NCBI GenBank assembly: GCA_026724425.1
Contig: JAIUCV010000001.1
Coordinates: 13,622,556 to 13,686,555 of the forward strand
DNA from: Erythrophleum ivorense
Taxonomy: Eukaryota; Streptophyta; Magnoliopsida; Fabales; Fabaceae
DNA length: 64,000 bases
Direction of reading: 5' to 3'
Shown here: piece by piece, positions 63,601 to 64,000 of the stretch
Layout of the letters: the number at the start of each line of letters is the position of its first letter
Numbering within the stretch: the stretch's first letter is position 1
The notes under the pieces: generated by a model
Databases searched by the model: none
Told to the model about the DNA's origin: nothing
Seen by the model: only the letters and a program-made list of their open reading frames with translations
Position numbers and translations under genes: made by a program

Positions 63601-64000
63601 AGTTACTAGTAATGGAAACCTAACTTCTTCTTAGACCAATTCTAATCAAGAAGTTCAATAGGTAATAGATTCTTGATAAGTAACTATGGGATACTAGAGA
63701 ATTATTAGTTAATTCAATCATAGTGTATAATTAAGGATAAGAGGATGAGTTTAATACTATTAAAGAAATCAAGGCAAACTTGTAAGGCTTTTTAGGAACT
63801 TTTCACTTATATGAACATCCAAGAGTGGAATCGTTCTTCTCGAAAATTGAAATAAAAATTTCTAAAAATATTCATGAAATCTAGAAGTCACACATATCTA
63901 AAATCATGCTAGTTTCCTATAAGTTTAGTTGAAGACATTTAGGATTAGGTGTGTGGAAGTTCCTATTTTGATTGAAGAATAGTGGTTCCATGTTTAGCAA
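63601..64000. other. Copia element, non-coding 3' part
   Basis: Sequence downstream of the pol stop, with no coding frame. It is expected to lead into the 3' LTR, whose start I cannot identify inside the window. Confidence 0.5.

Larger units (their letters stand above)
49170..64000 (+). mobile_element. Degenerate Ty1/copia retrotransposon with nested insertions
   Basis: The 5' LTR is split by the hAT element: its left part lies at roughly 49170-49803 (repeated motifs such as gtcgactgatagcatcagtt) and its right part at 56592 to about 56760. The gag starts at 56779 and pol ends at 63600, in the order gag, protease, integrase, RT, RNase H. The 3' LTR is not seen and probably lies beyond 64000. 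A solo LTR (57117-60086) interrupts gag. The LTR start is uncertain by tens of bases. Confidence 0.7.

Overview
This window is nuclear DNA from a flowering plant, most likely a eudicot. The evidence is AT-rich intergenic DNA, GT-AG introns, plant-specific gene families (a FYVE-less FAB1 lipid kinase and a DUF679/DMP membrane protein) and dense plant LTR retrotransposons with tRNA-Met-type primer sites. The species cannot be read from the sequence. I recognised no rRNA gene, intact tRNA gene, CRISPR array or bacterial feature.

Layout. (1) 1-13.5 kb is repeat-rich. It starts inside a large gypsy-type LTR carrying a CpG-rich palindrome array. A nest follows: a minus-strand Ty3/gypsy element (4364-12893) contains a minus-strand Ty1/copia element (5164-11817), which contains a solo LTR (8256-10684). 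(2) 13.5-30.4 kb is the genic island. It holds a frameshifted C-terminal fragment of a GT47 exostosin-family glycosyltransferase (+), a single-exon DMP gene (-), and a 12-coding-exon gene for a 1-phosphatidylinositol-3-phosphate 5-kinase of the FAB1C/D type (-, coding 28410 to 20145, 1689 residues, all splice phases consistent). (3) 30.4-49.1 kb is very AT-rich and has no convincing gene. It carries microsatellites, two tandem duplications, a probable MITE, a SINE-like box A/box B pair and two isolated higher-GC, promoter-like islands. (4) 49.2 kb to the end is a second nest. A degenerate plus-strand Ty1/copia element carries a hAT transposon in its 5' LTR (about 49804-56591), the hAT carries a solo LTR (50699-53459), and the copia gag carries another solo LTR (57117-60086).

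Only the DMP and FAB1 genes look functional. The kinase would make PtdIns(3,5)P2 on endosomal and vacuolar membranes, and the DMP is a four-span membrane protein. They lie on the same strand with about 1.8 kb between them and nothing in the sequence couples them. All transposon reading frames are broken. The least familiar signal is the repeated CGCTAYRGCG palindrome inside the large LTRs: crisp in the first, and apparently decayed by CpG loss in two others.
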